Positions 16,068 through 21,997 of a stretch of DNA of 33,715 nt are shown piece by piece. The notes under the pieces were generated by a model. It saw nothing but the letters and a program-made list of their open reading frames with translations, searched no databases and was not told the DNA's origin. How positions within the stretch are numbered: the first letter of the stretch is position 1; every line of letters begins with the position of its first letter. The DNA is from a virus. Position numbers and translations under genes: made by a program. Location of the stretch: positions 1 through 33,715 of the IMG/VR virus record IMGVR_UViG_3300032236_000480. The stretch is one strand, 5' to 3'.

Positions 16068-16276
16068 TGGCCTACACAAGACCTTATAGATATCCAGACG
16101 GTGAACCAATCCCAACCAGTTTGCCAGACGCATATCAACCCGCAGATAATCCAATGGTACCCAGAGGGCAGAACTGTGCCAACTGTGGTTACTATGAGAA
16201 TGGATACTGCGATAAATTCAGCGCACCAGTTAGATCATATTACTGGTGTCGTAAATGGGAACCACAGGAGAACTAA
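16067..16276 (+). CDS. HiPIP-like four-cysteine protein (69 aa)
   Basis: Cysteines C37-x2-C40-x7-C48-x12-C61 sit in an aromatic setting (NCANCGYY, YCDKF, YYWCRKW). This closely follows the cluster-binding pattern of high-potential iron-sulfur proteins (C-x-x-C ... C-x-x-F ... G-W-C-x-x-W). It could bind a [4Fe-4S] cluster or zinc. The N-terminal 35 residues are Pro-rich and probably disordered. There is no export signal. It is coupled by TAATG to the previous gene and lies two genes before the Dps-like gene, hinting at iron or redox handling, which is inference. Confidence 0.6.
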   Translation: MAYTRPYRYPDGEPIPTSLPDAYQPADNPMVPRGQNCANCGYYENGYCDKFSAPVRSYYWCRKWEPQEN

Positions 16277-16277
16277 C

Positions 16278-16334
16278 ATGGGCTACGCACCAATGAAACG
16301 ACCAAAACCAATCAAACCACCTAAGAGGAAATAA
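16278..16334 (+). CDS. 18-residue basic Pro/Lys peptide gene
   Basis: MGYAPMKRPKPIKPPKRK is preceded by CAGGAGAACTAAC, a strong ribosome-binding site, and followed 2 nt later by the Dps-like ATG. The gap would otherwise be unexplained between two tightly packed genes. A translated micro-protein with charge about +7 is likely; it might bind nucleic acid or polyphosphate, but nothing shows this. Confidence 0.5.
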   Translation: MGYAPMKRPKPIKPPKRK

Positions 16335-16336
16335 CA

Positions 16337-16870
16337 ATGGCAGACGCAGAAGACAAATTAGTAGACCACATGAAGGAATTGTTTGCCAACAATTTCGTAA
16401 CCTATGTTAAGGCTCATGGCTTTCACGTAGCAGTGGTAGGGCACAAATTTTATGAATATCATAAGTTCTATCAAAAGATCTATGAATTCCTACAGGACAA
16501 CATTGACAACCTAGCAGAAGGTATTCGTGCTATTGATGAAGTTCCTCCATTTGCCATGAACCGTATTATGGATCTAAGTGAAGTTGAGGATGAAAAAGAA
16601 GCCCCTGACTATGTTGGCATGAGCAAGATATTATATGATGATATCGAAACCTGTATTGATCGTGCCCGCAAGGCCTACAAGCGAGCAGGTGATGTAGAAG
16701 AGTTTGGCCTACAGAACAAACTAGGTGCCTACATTGAACAACTCAACAAATTCTGTTGGCAGTTGGATGCGTCCACACAGGTGGTATTCACTCGTGAAGA
16801 AGACTCAGTAGATGCCTCAGGTCAAAAGCAACCACTTCATCACGAAGAATATAAACCAGAACAGTATTGA
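16337..16870 (+). CDS. dps: Dps-like ferritin (DNA protection during starvation)
   Basis: 177 residues. The Dps/ferritin core begins near residue 20. H30, H42, D57 and E61 have exactly the spacing of the inter-subunit ferroxidase ligands of E. coli Dps (H51, H63, D78, E82). They lie in AHGFHVAVVG, FYEYHKFYQ and DNIDNLAEGIRA. The family oxidises Fe(II) with hydrogen peroxide, stores the iron in a 12-mer cage and often coats DNA. The C-terminal ~25 residues are acidic and His-containing (HHEEYKPEQY) rather than the Lys-rich DNA-binding tail of E. coli Dps. Start preceded by AGAGGAAATAACA. In a phage it may protect DNA from oxidative damage or buffer iron. Confidence 0.85.
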   Translation: MADAEDKLVDHMKELFANNFVTYVKAHGFHVAVVGHKFYEYHKFYQKIYEFLQDNIDNLAEGIRAIDEVPPFAMNRIMDLSEVEDEKEAPDYVGMSKILYDDIETCIDRARKAYKRAGDVEEFGLQNKLGAYIEQLNKFCWQLDASTQVVFTREEDSVDASGQKQPLHHEEYKPEQY

Positions 16871-16892
16871 TTTAAATTAAGGATTTGTAGAT

Positions 16893-17333
16893 ATGATAGT
16901 AAATGGTAAGAAAATTAACAAGCAGAACTTTGCTGACTACACTAAGATCAGTGCCCGTGCTGTGGCACGATTTCATCACATAGACAAGATCATGTTCGCC
17001 ATGAGTCCCTTCTTGACGACAGAAGAGACTTATAAGATTATGGACGCTATGGAAAAAATGGCTGAAGGTAAGTTAGAGACCAACTGGTCAGCCAGTGATG
17101 CTATCATGTTCTGTAGAGAAACTATTGGCAATGATCGCTGGAACGCATTGGAAATGATCTGGGAGATTAACAGTCAAAATGCTCTACAGAGTCTATACAA
17201 GCCAGAAGAACTGCGTGACGCATGGGTACACAAGATCAGCATGTGCGAAGGTACAGCCGAAGAAGTCGCGGCCAACCCAGACAGTTACATTCTAATCAAA
17301 ACTACCAAAAACATGAACCAGTTGAATGGATAA
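16893..17333 (+). CDS. Unknown helical protein (146 aa)
   Basis: The start follows AAGGATTTGTAGAT. The protein is soluble and mostly helical (ARAVARFHHIDKIMFAMSPF; DAMEKMAEGKLETNW), with no recognised motif. It overlaps the PPK2 gene by 8 nt, so the two are translationally coupled and may act together. Confidence 0.6.
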   Translation: MIVNGKKINKQNFADYTKISARAVARFHHIDKIMFAMSPFLTTEETYKIMDAMEKMAEGKLETNWSASDAIMFCRETIGNDRWNALEMIWEINSQNALQSLYKPEELRDAWVHKISMCEGTAEEVAANPDSYILIKTTKNMNQLNG

Positions 17334-18075
17334 TGATTACAACCTTATCTCTGAACAAGAATATGAAGATAGGAAATATCTTCTCCAATGTGAACTGCTC
17401 AAATGGCAACAGTGGGTCAAAGAACAACAGACACAGCATATTATCCTGTGTGAAGGACGAGACGGTGCGGGCAAGACTGGATTCATTAAGCGAGCGTTTA
17501 TGGAACACCTTAATTCGCGAACAGCCCGTGTTGTGGCTCTTGATAAGCCCTCAGAATCAGAACGAGCAGAATGGTATTGGCAACGTTATATTAGACAATT
17601 CCCGCGAGCAGGAGAAATCACCGTCTGGGACAGATCGTGGTACAACAGATCGTGGGAACCTATTATGGGCTTCTGTACTGCCGAGCAAACAGATGCTTTT
17701 TATAGAGAGTGCCCCAAGTTGGAACGTATTTGGGTTCAAGCCGGAATCCAAATAATCAAGTTCTGGTTTAGCATTACACAAGAAGAACAACAAAGACGAT
17801 TTACAGAAAGGGCTACACATCCACTTAAACTGGGTAAACTCAGTGACGTTGATCGTGCTAGTATGACACTTTGGGAAGACTATGGCAGGGCCAAAGACCG
17901 CATGTTCAAACAGACTAGTAGACCAGAATGCCCTTGGATACAGATCAAGTCAAACTGTAAACGTAGTGGTAGAATAGCCGCACTACAATACATCCTACTT
18001 AAGAATGACTATCCGGATCGTAACCTAGCCAATATTGGTTCCATAAATAATTCCATACTCAAGCAAATAAATTAA
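17326..18075 (+). CDS. ppk2: Polyphosphate kinase 2 (PPK2) family nucleotide kinase
   Basis: 249 residues, normal length for single-domain PPK2. Walker A is GRDGAGKT (44-51). Walker B is WDRSWYNR (101-108) after the family block ERAEWYWQRYIRQFPRAGEI (79-98), and MGFC (114-117) follows. The lid region HPLKLGKLSDVDRASM carries the conserved Lys residues, followed by the DYGRAKDRMFKQTS helix and a PWIQIKSNCK strand. PPK2 enzymes move phosphate between polyphosphate and NMP, NDP or NTP; which step this one favours cannot be read here. It could regenerate nucleotides from host polyphosphate during infection. Last gene of the accessory operon, followed by two terminators. Confidence 0.88.
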   Translation: MDNDYNLISEQEYEDRKYLLQCELLKWQQWVKEQQTQHIILCEGRDGAGKTGFIKRAFMEHLNSRTARVVALDKPSESERAEWYWQRYIRQFPRAGEITVWDRSWYNRSWEPIMGFCTAEQTDAFYRECPKLERIWVQAGIQIIKFWFSITQEEQQRRFTERATHPLKLGKLSDVDRASMTLWEDYGRAKDRMFKQTSRPECPWIQIKSNCKRSGRIAALQYILLKNDYPDRNLANIGSINNSILKQIN

Positions 18076-18084
18076 GAACAAAAA

Positions 18085-18128
18085 ACTATCCAATCTAGCC
18101 GTAATGGGCATTTCTCCGGATGGTTTTT
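18085..18128 (+). terminator. Terminator 1 after the PPK2 gene
   Basis: ACTATCC (18085-18091) pairs with GGATGGT (18118-18124, one G-T pair), enclosing an inner GCC/GGC stem, followed by TTTTT. Confidence 0.65.
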
Positions 18129-18130
18129 AT

Positions 18131-18164
18131 TGGGCCCGATTCTAGATCATGGGCCCATTTTTTT
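18131..18164 (+). terminator. Terminator 2 after the PPK2 gene
   Basis: TGGGCCC (18131-18137) pairs with GGGCCCA (18151-18157) over a 13-nt loop, followed by seven T. Strong and placed directly after terminator 1, so the accessory operon is firmly separated from the AAA ATPase gene. Confidence 0.85.
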
Positions 18165-18178
18165 GGATCCAAAATCTA

Positions 18179-18212
18179 TTGACGATCACCAAGAACAACT
18201 GTATAATAAATA
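18179..18212 (+). promoter_or_regulatory. Sigma-70-type promoter with overlapping TAAATA
   Basis: TTGACG (18179-18184), a 17-bp spacer, TATAAT (18202-18207): near-perfect consensus. TAAATA (18207-18212) overlaps the end of the -10 box. The surrounding 17 bp are identical to 14397-14413. It drives the AAA ATPase and the two genes after it. Confidence 0.8.
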
Positions 18213-18218
18213 CATGTG

Positions 18219-18238
18219 TTAGACATTACGATGTTTAA
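18219..18238 (+). other. Leader hairpin 1 with UACG loop
   Basis: TTAGACAT, loop TACG, ATGTTTAA (8 pairs including one G-U). It lies at the very start of the transcript expected from the promoter at 18179-18207. Confidence 0.6.
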
Positions 18239-18251
18239 TACATAAAAAGCC

Positions 18252-18271
18252 GCTAACACTACGGTGTTAGC
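18252..18271 (+). other. Leader hairpin 2 with C(UACG)G tetraloop
   Basis: GCTAACAC, loop TACG, GTGTTAGC: a perfect 8-bp stem closed by C-G around a UNCG-type tetraloop, an exceptionally stable RNA form. It precedes the AAGGAG ribosome-binding site of the gene at 18305. Confidence 0.75.
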
Positions 18272-18304
18272 ACCAACCAAAATTGAAACTACTAAGGAGT
18301 TTAT

Positions 18305-19141
18305 ATGAATACTAATGGTCAATTCGCAACGGCTAAGACAAGCAAGCCAATCTTCCGCATCAATCCAATCGCCAAAGAAGTCCAGGATGTTTTTGACAGC
18401 ATCTATGGACAAGTAAGTGATTTTATTAAAAATCCTAATTCAGCAATGAACGGTATCATTGTTAGTGGCGACGCAGGTACAGGCAAAACCTATACTGTTA
18501 AAAAAGCACTTATTGATAATGGACATCAAAAGAATGTTGAATATATTAAAGGTGGTAAGATCACAGCGGCCAGTCTATATGTTAAACTGTATTTGAATCG
18601 TGCCAAACACAGAATCATTGTACTAGATGACTGTGATATTATCCATCACCAAGACAAAAATCAAATTGTTCCTATGCTATTAGGTGCGGCTGATCTCGGG
18701 CAGAAACGTGATGTTAGTTGGGAAACTGCTCGTAAGAATCCACTTATGGAAGAATACAATGTTCCCCATAATTTTAAGTTTGAAGGTAAGATTATTTGGA
18801 TTACTAACGACCGCCGTGAGCAGATCAACAAGGCAGTAAAACAATGGGCTATGGCTCTAGACAGTCGCTTTGGTTTTACTAAATGCTATTTTACTGATGA
18901 ACAAAAACTCATGTACACTCTACATCTTGTAGAACATGCCGACATGTTAGGAGAAAATTGTCAAGAGTACGAAGGTGGATATCCTGAAGATATCATAAGT
19001 GATGCGCTTGATTACATGACAGAAAACTATCGTTATTTGGTTGAAGTCACTCCTCGCCGTGCTATTATGATTGCGGACATTATGAATCAATGTAGTGATC
19101 CTAAACAGTTAAAAGAACGTCTTCGTCAACTTTGGAAGTAA
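18305..19141 (+). CDS. AAA-family ATPase
   Basis: 278 residues. Walker A is GDAGTGKT (55-62), Walker B is IIVLDD (104-109), and a sensor-1-like Asn is in IIWITNDR (near 170). The N-terminal ~45 residues look like a helical adaptor. An arginine-rich C-terminal helical lid carries VTPRRAIMIADIM. This is the only clear DNA-metabolism-like ATPase in the window, but its substrate is unknown: a helicase/clamp loader, DNA-remodelling or host-directed role are all possible. It has its own promoter, two stable leader hairpins and a strong AAGGAG site, suggesting high and separately timed expression. Confidence 0.75.
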   Translation: MNTNGQFATAKTSKPIFRINPIAKEVQDVFDSIYGQVSDFIKNPNSAMNGIIVSGDAGTGKTYTVKKALIDNGHQKNVEYIKGGKITAASLYVKLYLNRAKHRIIVLDDCDIIHHQDKNQIVPMLLGAADLGQKRDVSWETARKNPLMEEYNVPHNFKFEGKIIWITNDRREQINKAVKQWAMALDSRFGFTKCYFTDEQKLMYTLHLVEHADMLGENCQEYEGGYPEDIISDALDYMTENYRYLVEVTPRRAIMIADIMNQCSDPKQLKERLRQLWK

Positions 19142-19144
19142 ATC

Positions 19145-19648
19145 ATGACCAATACTAATACAACAGAATGGGGTAATATTGAATTACCTGGATTGAGTGA
19201 TGAGGATCTTTTTAAGAAAGATTGGAATAAGGTTGCCGCGGCAAGAGAAAGAGCCAAAGATCCTATTATTAAACTTAAACTAAGTAAGGCCAATACTGGA
19301 AAAATTCACAGCGAGGTTACTAAGAAAAAATTAAGAGAAATTAATACAGGAATAAGTAGACCAGCATCAGAAAAAACAAAAAAACTTATCTCTGAAAAAA
19401 AGAAGGGATGTATTAATCCAAACAAAGGAAAAAAATTAGGCCCTTCTGGAAGAATTGTTTCGTTAGAAACTAAGAAAAAACTTTCTAAAGCAATTAGTAA
19501 GCCGTTTATTACTCCAACAAAGGTGTTTGATAGCCAACAATTAGCGGCTGAACATTATTCTAAAATTTGGAATATTAAGGTCAATAGTGCTTTACGTAAG
19601 ATACAAGATTTAATGAAAAAATTACCTAATGAATGGAAATACAAATGA
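19145..19648 (+). CDS. NUMOD3-type DNA-binding protein without nuclease domain
   Basis: 167 residues, very Lys-rich. The opening TEWGNIELPGLSDEDLF is typical of phage free-standing homing-type proteins. NUMOD3-like units follow at about 46-68 (SKANTGKIHSEVTKKKLREI), 69-88 and 96-118 (GPSGRIVSLETKKKLSKAI). The C-terminal module (120-167, TPTKVFDSQQLAAEHY and LPNEWKYK) is like the DNA-contacting end of Seg/HNH homing enzymes. No GIY-YIG or HNH catalytic part is present. Local A-rich codon use differs from its neighbours, suggesting acquisition. Likely a decayed or adaptor homing protein. Confidence 0.6.
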   Translation: MTNTNTTEWGNIELPGLSDEDLFKKDWNKVAAARERAKDPIIKLKLSKANTGKIHSEVTKKKLREINTGISRPASEKTKKLISEKKKGCINPNKGKKLGPSGRIVSLETKKKLSKAISKPFITPTKVFDSQQLAAEHYSKIWNIKVNSALRKIQDLMKKLPNEWKYK

Positions 19649-19932
19649 CATTTTTAACTAAAGAACAAGTAGACCAATTGACCCTAGCACAAGCAGAAAG
19701 TGCTCTAAAAACTCTAACTAAAACCTATAAGTTGGACAAGTCATTACAGGAGTATATGACTCCTGAACTGTGGGACAACCTAGACTTAATAACTAATACC
19801 TTGCTTTATTTGGAAGATCGTATTGCCTACGTTAAGATGATTGATCATTTGAATTCAGTGCGTCACGGTGTTAAAAAGGATGAACCAGAAGACTTAGGTG
19901 ACCAAGAAGAGTTTATGACAAATTATGGGTGA
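19645..19932 (+). CDS. Unknown acidic helical protein (95 aa)
   Basis: The ATG at 19645 is preferred over 19633 because it forms an ATGA overlap with the preceding stop. The protein is helical and acidic, with a repeated Leu pattern (LTLAQAESALKTLTKTYKLD) and an acidic C-terminus (DEPEDLGDQEEF). No family recognised. It is the last gene before the terminator and structured region upstream of terminase. Confidence 0.6.
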   Translation: MTFLTKEQVDQLTLAQAESALKTLTKTYKLDKSLQEYMTPELWDNLDLITNTLLYLEDRIAYVKMIDHLNSVRHGVKKDEPEDLGDQEEFMTNYG

Positions 19933-19934
19933 AA

Positions 19935-19940
19935 TAAATA
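19935..19940 (+). promoter_or_regulatory. TAAATA element
   Basis: GAAATAAATATTG directly after the stop of the gene ending at 19932. A transcript from here would run through the ACTAGTA/TACTAGT hairpin (19957-19978) and end at the terminator at 20015-20045, giving an RNA of about 100 nt with no open frame. Confidence 0.3.
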
Positions 19941-19956
19941 TTGATCAGCAAGTTTG

Positions 19957-19978
19957 ACTAGTATATAATATTACTAGT
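19957..19978. repeat. Inverted repeat around TATAATAT
   Basis: ACTAGTA (19957-19963) and TACTAGT (19972-19978) are perfect inverted copies around an 8-bp AT core. It could be a hairpin or a two-fold protein-binding site. Confidence 0.5.
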
Positions 19979-20014
19979 AGGACATAAAAGTTCTACGTTA
20001 TTTAACTAGGTGCG

Positions 20015-20045
20015 AAAAGGGAGTAATGGTGCTCCCTTTTCTTTT
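20015..20045 (+). terminator. Strong terminator upstream of the packaging genes
   Basis: AAAAGGGAG (20015-20023) pairs with CTCCCTTTT (20032-20040) over an 8-nt loop, followed by CTTTT. The A-tract on the left means it could also work in the other direction. Confidence 0.85.
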
Positions 20046-20049
20046 GACC

Positions 20050-20055
20050 TAAATA
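20050..20055 (+). promoter_or_regulatory. TAAATA element driving the candidate RNA
   Basis: CCTAAATATACTG sits 5 nt before the first base of the structured element at 20061, close to the distance expected between a T4-late-type core and its start site. Confidence 0.45.
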
Positions 20056-20060
20056 TACTG

Positions 20061-20144
20061 GCAGGGTCGTTAACGGTCCTAGAGAGGATGCCAGTGACAA
20101 GGTTTTGACCGTTTCCCCACTATTAAGCCCAATCTCTACCCTGC
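20061..20144 (+). ncRNA. Candidate ~84-nt structured RNA or packaging-site element
   Basis: The ends GCAGGGT (20061-20067) and ACCCTGC (20138-20144) are perfect complements. Nested inside, AACGGTC (20072-20078) pairs with GACCGTT (20107-20113). An alternative pairing is ACTGGCA (20057-20063) with TGCCAGT (20089-20095). No open frame exists. A TAAATA element ends 5 nt upstream and another lies 5 nt downstream, so it is bounded like a separate transcript. It lies directly before the small terminase gene, so it could instead be a DNA pac/cos site. Expression and function are not shown. Confidence 0.45.
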
Positions 20145-20149
20145 TTCTG

Positions 20150-20155
20150 TAAATA
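20150..20155 (+). promoter_or_regulatory. TAAATAC element abutting the small terminase start
   Basis: TGTAAATACACC runs directly into the ATG at 20160, 4 nt after the TAAATA core, with no Shine-Dalgarno. Third example of this arrangement. Confidence 0.4.
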
Positions 20156-20159
20156 CACC

Positions 20160-20504
20160 ATGGAACTTGAAAAAAAATCAAGTGGACATGGTGGAGTTCG
20201 TGAAGGTAGCGGACGCAAGCCAGGCTCCACACAAAAACTATCAGCCAAGGAAATCCTGGCCGCCATTGAAGCCACTGCTAATGGCACACCATATGAAGTT
20301 ATCTTGGCCAATGACTTTCTACAGGCACGCTACGGTGATGACAAGCATCTAGTGGCCAAGTATCACCAATTGATCCTAAGCAAGGTCATTGCTGACAAGG
20401 TTGATATTACCTCAAACGGGCAAAGCATTGCTCCAACATTGACATTTGCCAAGAGTGAATTGCCTGACTATACAGAGCAAGTGATTGATGTCAAACCAAC
20501 ATAA
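20160..20504 (+). CDS. terS: Terminase small subunit
   Basis: 114 residues. The N-terminal GHGGVREGSGRKPGSTQK is the basic, Gly-rich start seen in many phage small terminases. Helical segments follow (AKEILAAIEATANGTPYEVI; HLVAKYHQLILSKVIADKVD). It lies next to the large subunit and overlaps it by 17 nt. The role is recognition of the packaging site and regulation of the large subunit. The lack of a ribosome-binding site and the adjoining TAAATAC suggest a leaderless message. Small for the family but complete. Confidence 0.75.
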   Translation: MELEKKSSGHGGVREGSGRKPGSTQKLSAKEILAAIEATANGTPYEVILANDFLQARYGDDKHLVAKYHQLILSKVIADKVDITSNGQSIAPTLTFAKSELPDYTEQVIDVKPT

Positions 20505-21933
20505 TATAACGCTCTATGGAGCACAGGATGAAGTATGGTCAGCGTTCTTAAGTGAGAAGAATGTCTGCGCTGTAGTTCCTGTTGGATCAGGTAAGAGTTT
20601 TCTAGCAAGTTTATTCCTACCCATAGCGGCCACAACTCCTACAATACATAAAGGCAAGGACATTCTTTATGTTGCTCCTACTGCTCCTATGATCGCACGT
20701 ATCATTTGGAAGGATTTAAAACAACGCTGTATCTCAATGTGGGGCCTGGAAGATGAAAAGCATATTAATAATTCTAGCAAGACTATCACCTTTCCTAACG
20801 GTATTAGAATATTTTGCCTATCTGCTGAGACAGGGCTTAAAGGTATTAATGCCGGACTTATCGTCTGTGATGAAGCCGCAGAGTTCAGTGACGAAAGCCT
20901 ACAAGAACTATCTAATCGTATCCGTCCAACACCAGGACAATTGGACAGTCAAGGTCGTCTTGTGCTTATCTCAACCCCAGAAGGAAAGAATGCTTTCTAT
21001 GACTGGTTCCAACATGCTACAAGTCACCCAGAATCATGGATTGTTATTCATAAGACCTGGGAACAGATGCGAGTCCAACCTAGAAAGTGGGTTGAAGAAC
21101 AAAAGTATCTACTCAGTCCACTAAAGTTTAAGAAAGACTTGGAGTGTGATTGGGGATCAGTACAGGATCAATTCTTCTACTCATGGCGCCGTACTATGGC
21201 ACAGATGGAACCTACACGTGATCGCGGTAAGGAACTATTCACGTGTCATGACTTTAACAAGAAACGCATGGCCGCTATTGTGGCACAGGTTGTGGGCGAT
21301 ATTAGAACTAATACAGGGCGTTTAGAAATACTAAAGAGTTACGCGATCAATGATTGCGGTACAGAACAAATGGCACAGGCCATACGTGCTGACTTCCCAC
21401 ACCGTCCACTCTATGCTATTATGGATCGAAGTGGTAGTCAACTTAATCGTGACACAACAAGTCAATTTGGTACTACTGACCAGACCATTCTAGAAAAGTA
21501 TGGATTCCGTATACATAATACTGCCAAGAGTAACCCACTAATCAGTGACAGTGATAACTCTAGCAACGCATTCATAGCACAGGGTAGACTTATTGTGCCA
21601 CAGAATGAAATCATGTTACTAGACGCACTTGAGACCTATCACTATGAAGATGGCTCACGTAAGAAACTAGTAAAATACCCCGAAGCCAAGTACATGCACA
21701 TTGACGGCCTGGGTGACTGCCTGCGATATGGCATTCACCACTTGTTCCCAATGACGCACGAACAGCCTACACTACCTGAATACATTGATGGAGACTTCCA
21801 AGCGTCAGTTGAGCCAGGTAGTGATTATATGCGTGATCCTAATGCTCGTAGCAAACAAGATGGCATGCCAACCATTGATCATCTAATTAAAACACGCTTC
21901 TTTGACCAAAATAGTGAAGAATATTGGTCGTAA
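20488..21933 (+). CDS. terL: Terminase large subunit
   Basis: 481 residues from the ATG at 20488 (the TTG just before is less likely). The ATPase domain has Walker A PVGSGKS (31-37) and Walker B LIVCDE (124-129), followed by the coupling motif VLISTPEGK. The nuclease domain has acidic residues at D255 (TCHDFNKK), D313 (AIMDRSGS) and D410 (GLGDCLRYG), the RNase H-like triad. It translocates DNA into the prohead and cuts concatemers. It starts inside the 3' end of the small subunit gene, so the two are translationally coupled. Confidence 0.92.
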   Translation: MSNQHNITLYGAQDEVWSAFLSEKNVCAVVPVGSGKSFLASLFLPIAATTPTIHKGKDILYVAPTAPMIARIIWKDLKQRCISMWGLEDEKHINNSSKTITFPNGIRIFCLSAETGLKGINAGLIVCDEAAEFSDESLQELSNRIRPTPGQLDSQGRLVLISTPEGKNAFYDWFQHATSHPESWIVIHKTWEQMRVQPRKWVEEQKYLLSPLKFKKDLECDWGSVQDQFFYSWRRTMAQMEPTRDRGKELFTCHDFNKKRMAAIVAQVVGDIRTNTGRLEILKSYAINDCGTEQMAQAIRADFPHRPLYAIMDRSGSQLNRDTTSQFGTTDQTILEKYGFRIHNTAKSNPLISDSDNSSNAFIAQGRLIVPQNEIMLLDALETYHYEDGSRKKLVKYPEAKYMHIDGLGDCLRYGIHHLFPMTHEQPTLPEYIDGDFQASVEPGSDYMRDPNARSKQDGMPTIDHLIKTRFFDQNSEEYWS

Positions 21934-21956
21934 TTTAACCATATTGAGGTGAGACC

Positions 21957-21964
21957 TATAAATA
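21957..21964 (+). promoter_or_regulatory. Exact TATAAATA (T4-late-type core) before the portal gene
   Basis: CCTATAAATAACC, 33 bp upstream of the portal ATG, matches the T4 late promoter octamer exactly. No sigma-70 -35 is found at proper spacing. It probably drives the head and tail genes. Confidence 0.55.
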
Positions 21965-21997
21965 ACCTTGATATCAAATTTTTAGGAACCTAAACCG

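Noticed and set aside
17222-17755. 177-codon plus-strand frame overlapping the PPK2 gene
   Set aside because: The PPK2 frame carries an unmistakable protein family; the alternative frame is low-complexity Ser/Asn/Arg sequence with no supported start.
19954-19969. TTGACT followed by TATAAT as a sigma-70 promoter
   Set aside because: Only about 4 bp separate the two boxes, far too short; the sequence is better explained by the ACTAGTA/TACTAGT inverted repeat.
20061-20144. The 84-nt element has a 7-bp terminal stem and could be a tRNA
   Set aside because: No T-arm with a TTC-type loop lies before the 3' stem, no D-arm or anticodon arm can be drawn, and no CCA or usual position 8-9 bases are present. 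It was kept as an unknown structured element.
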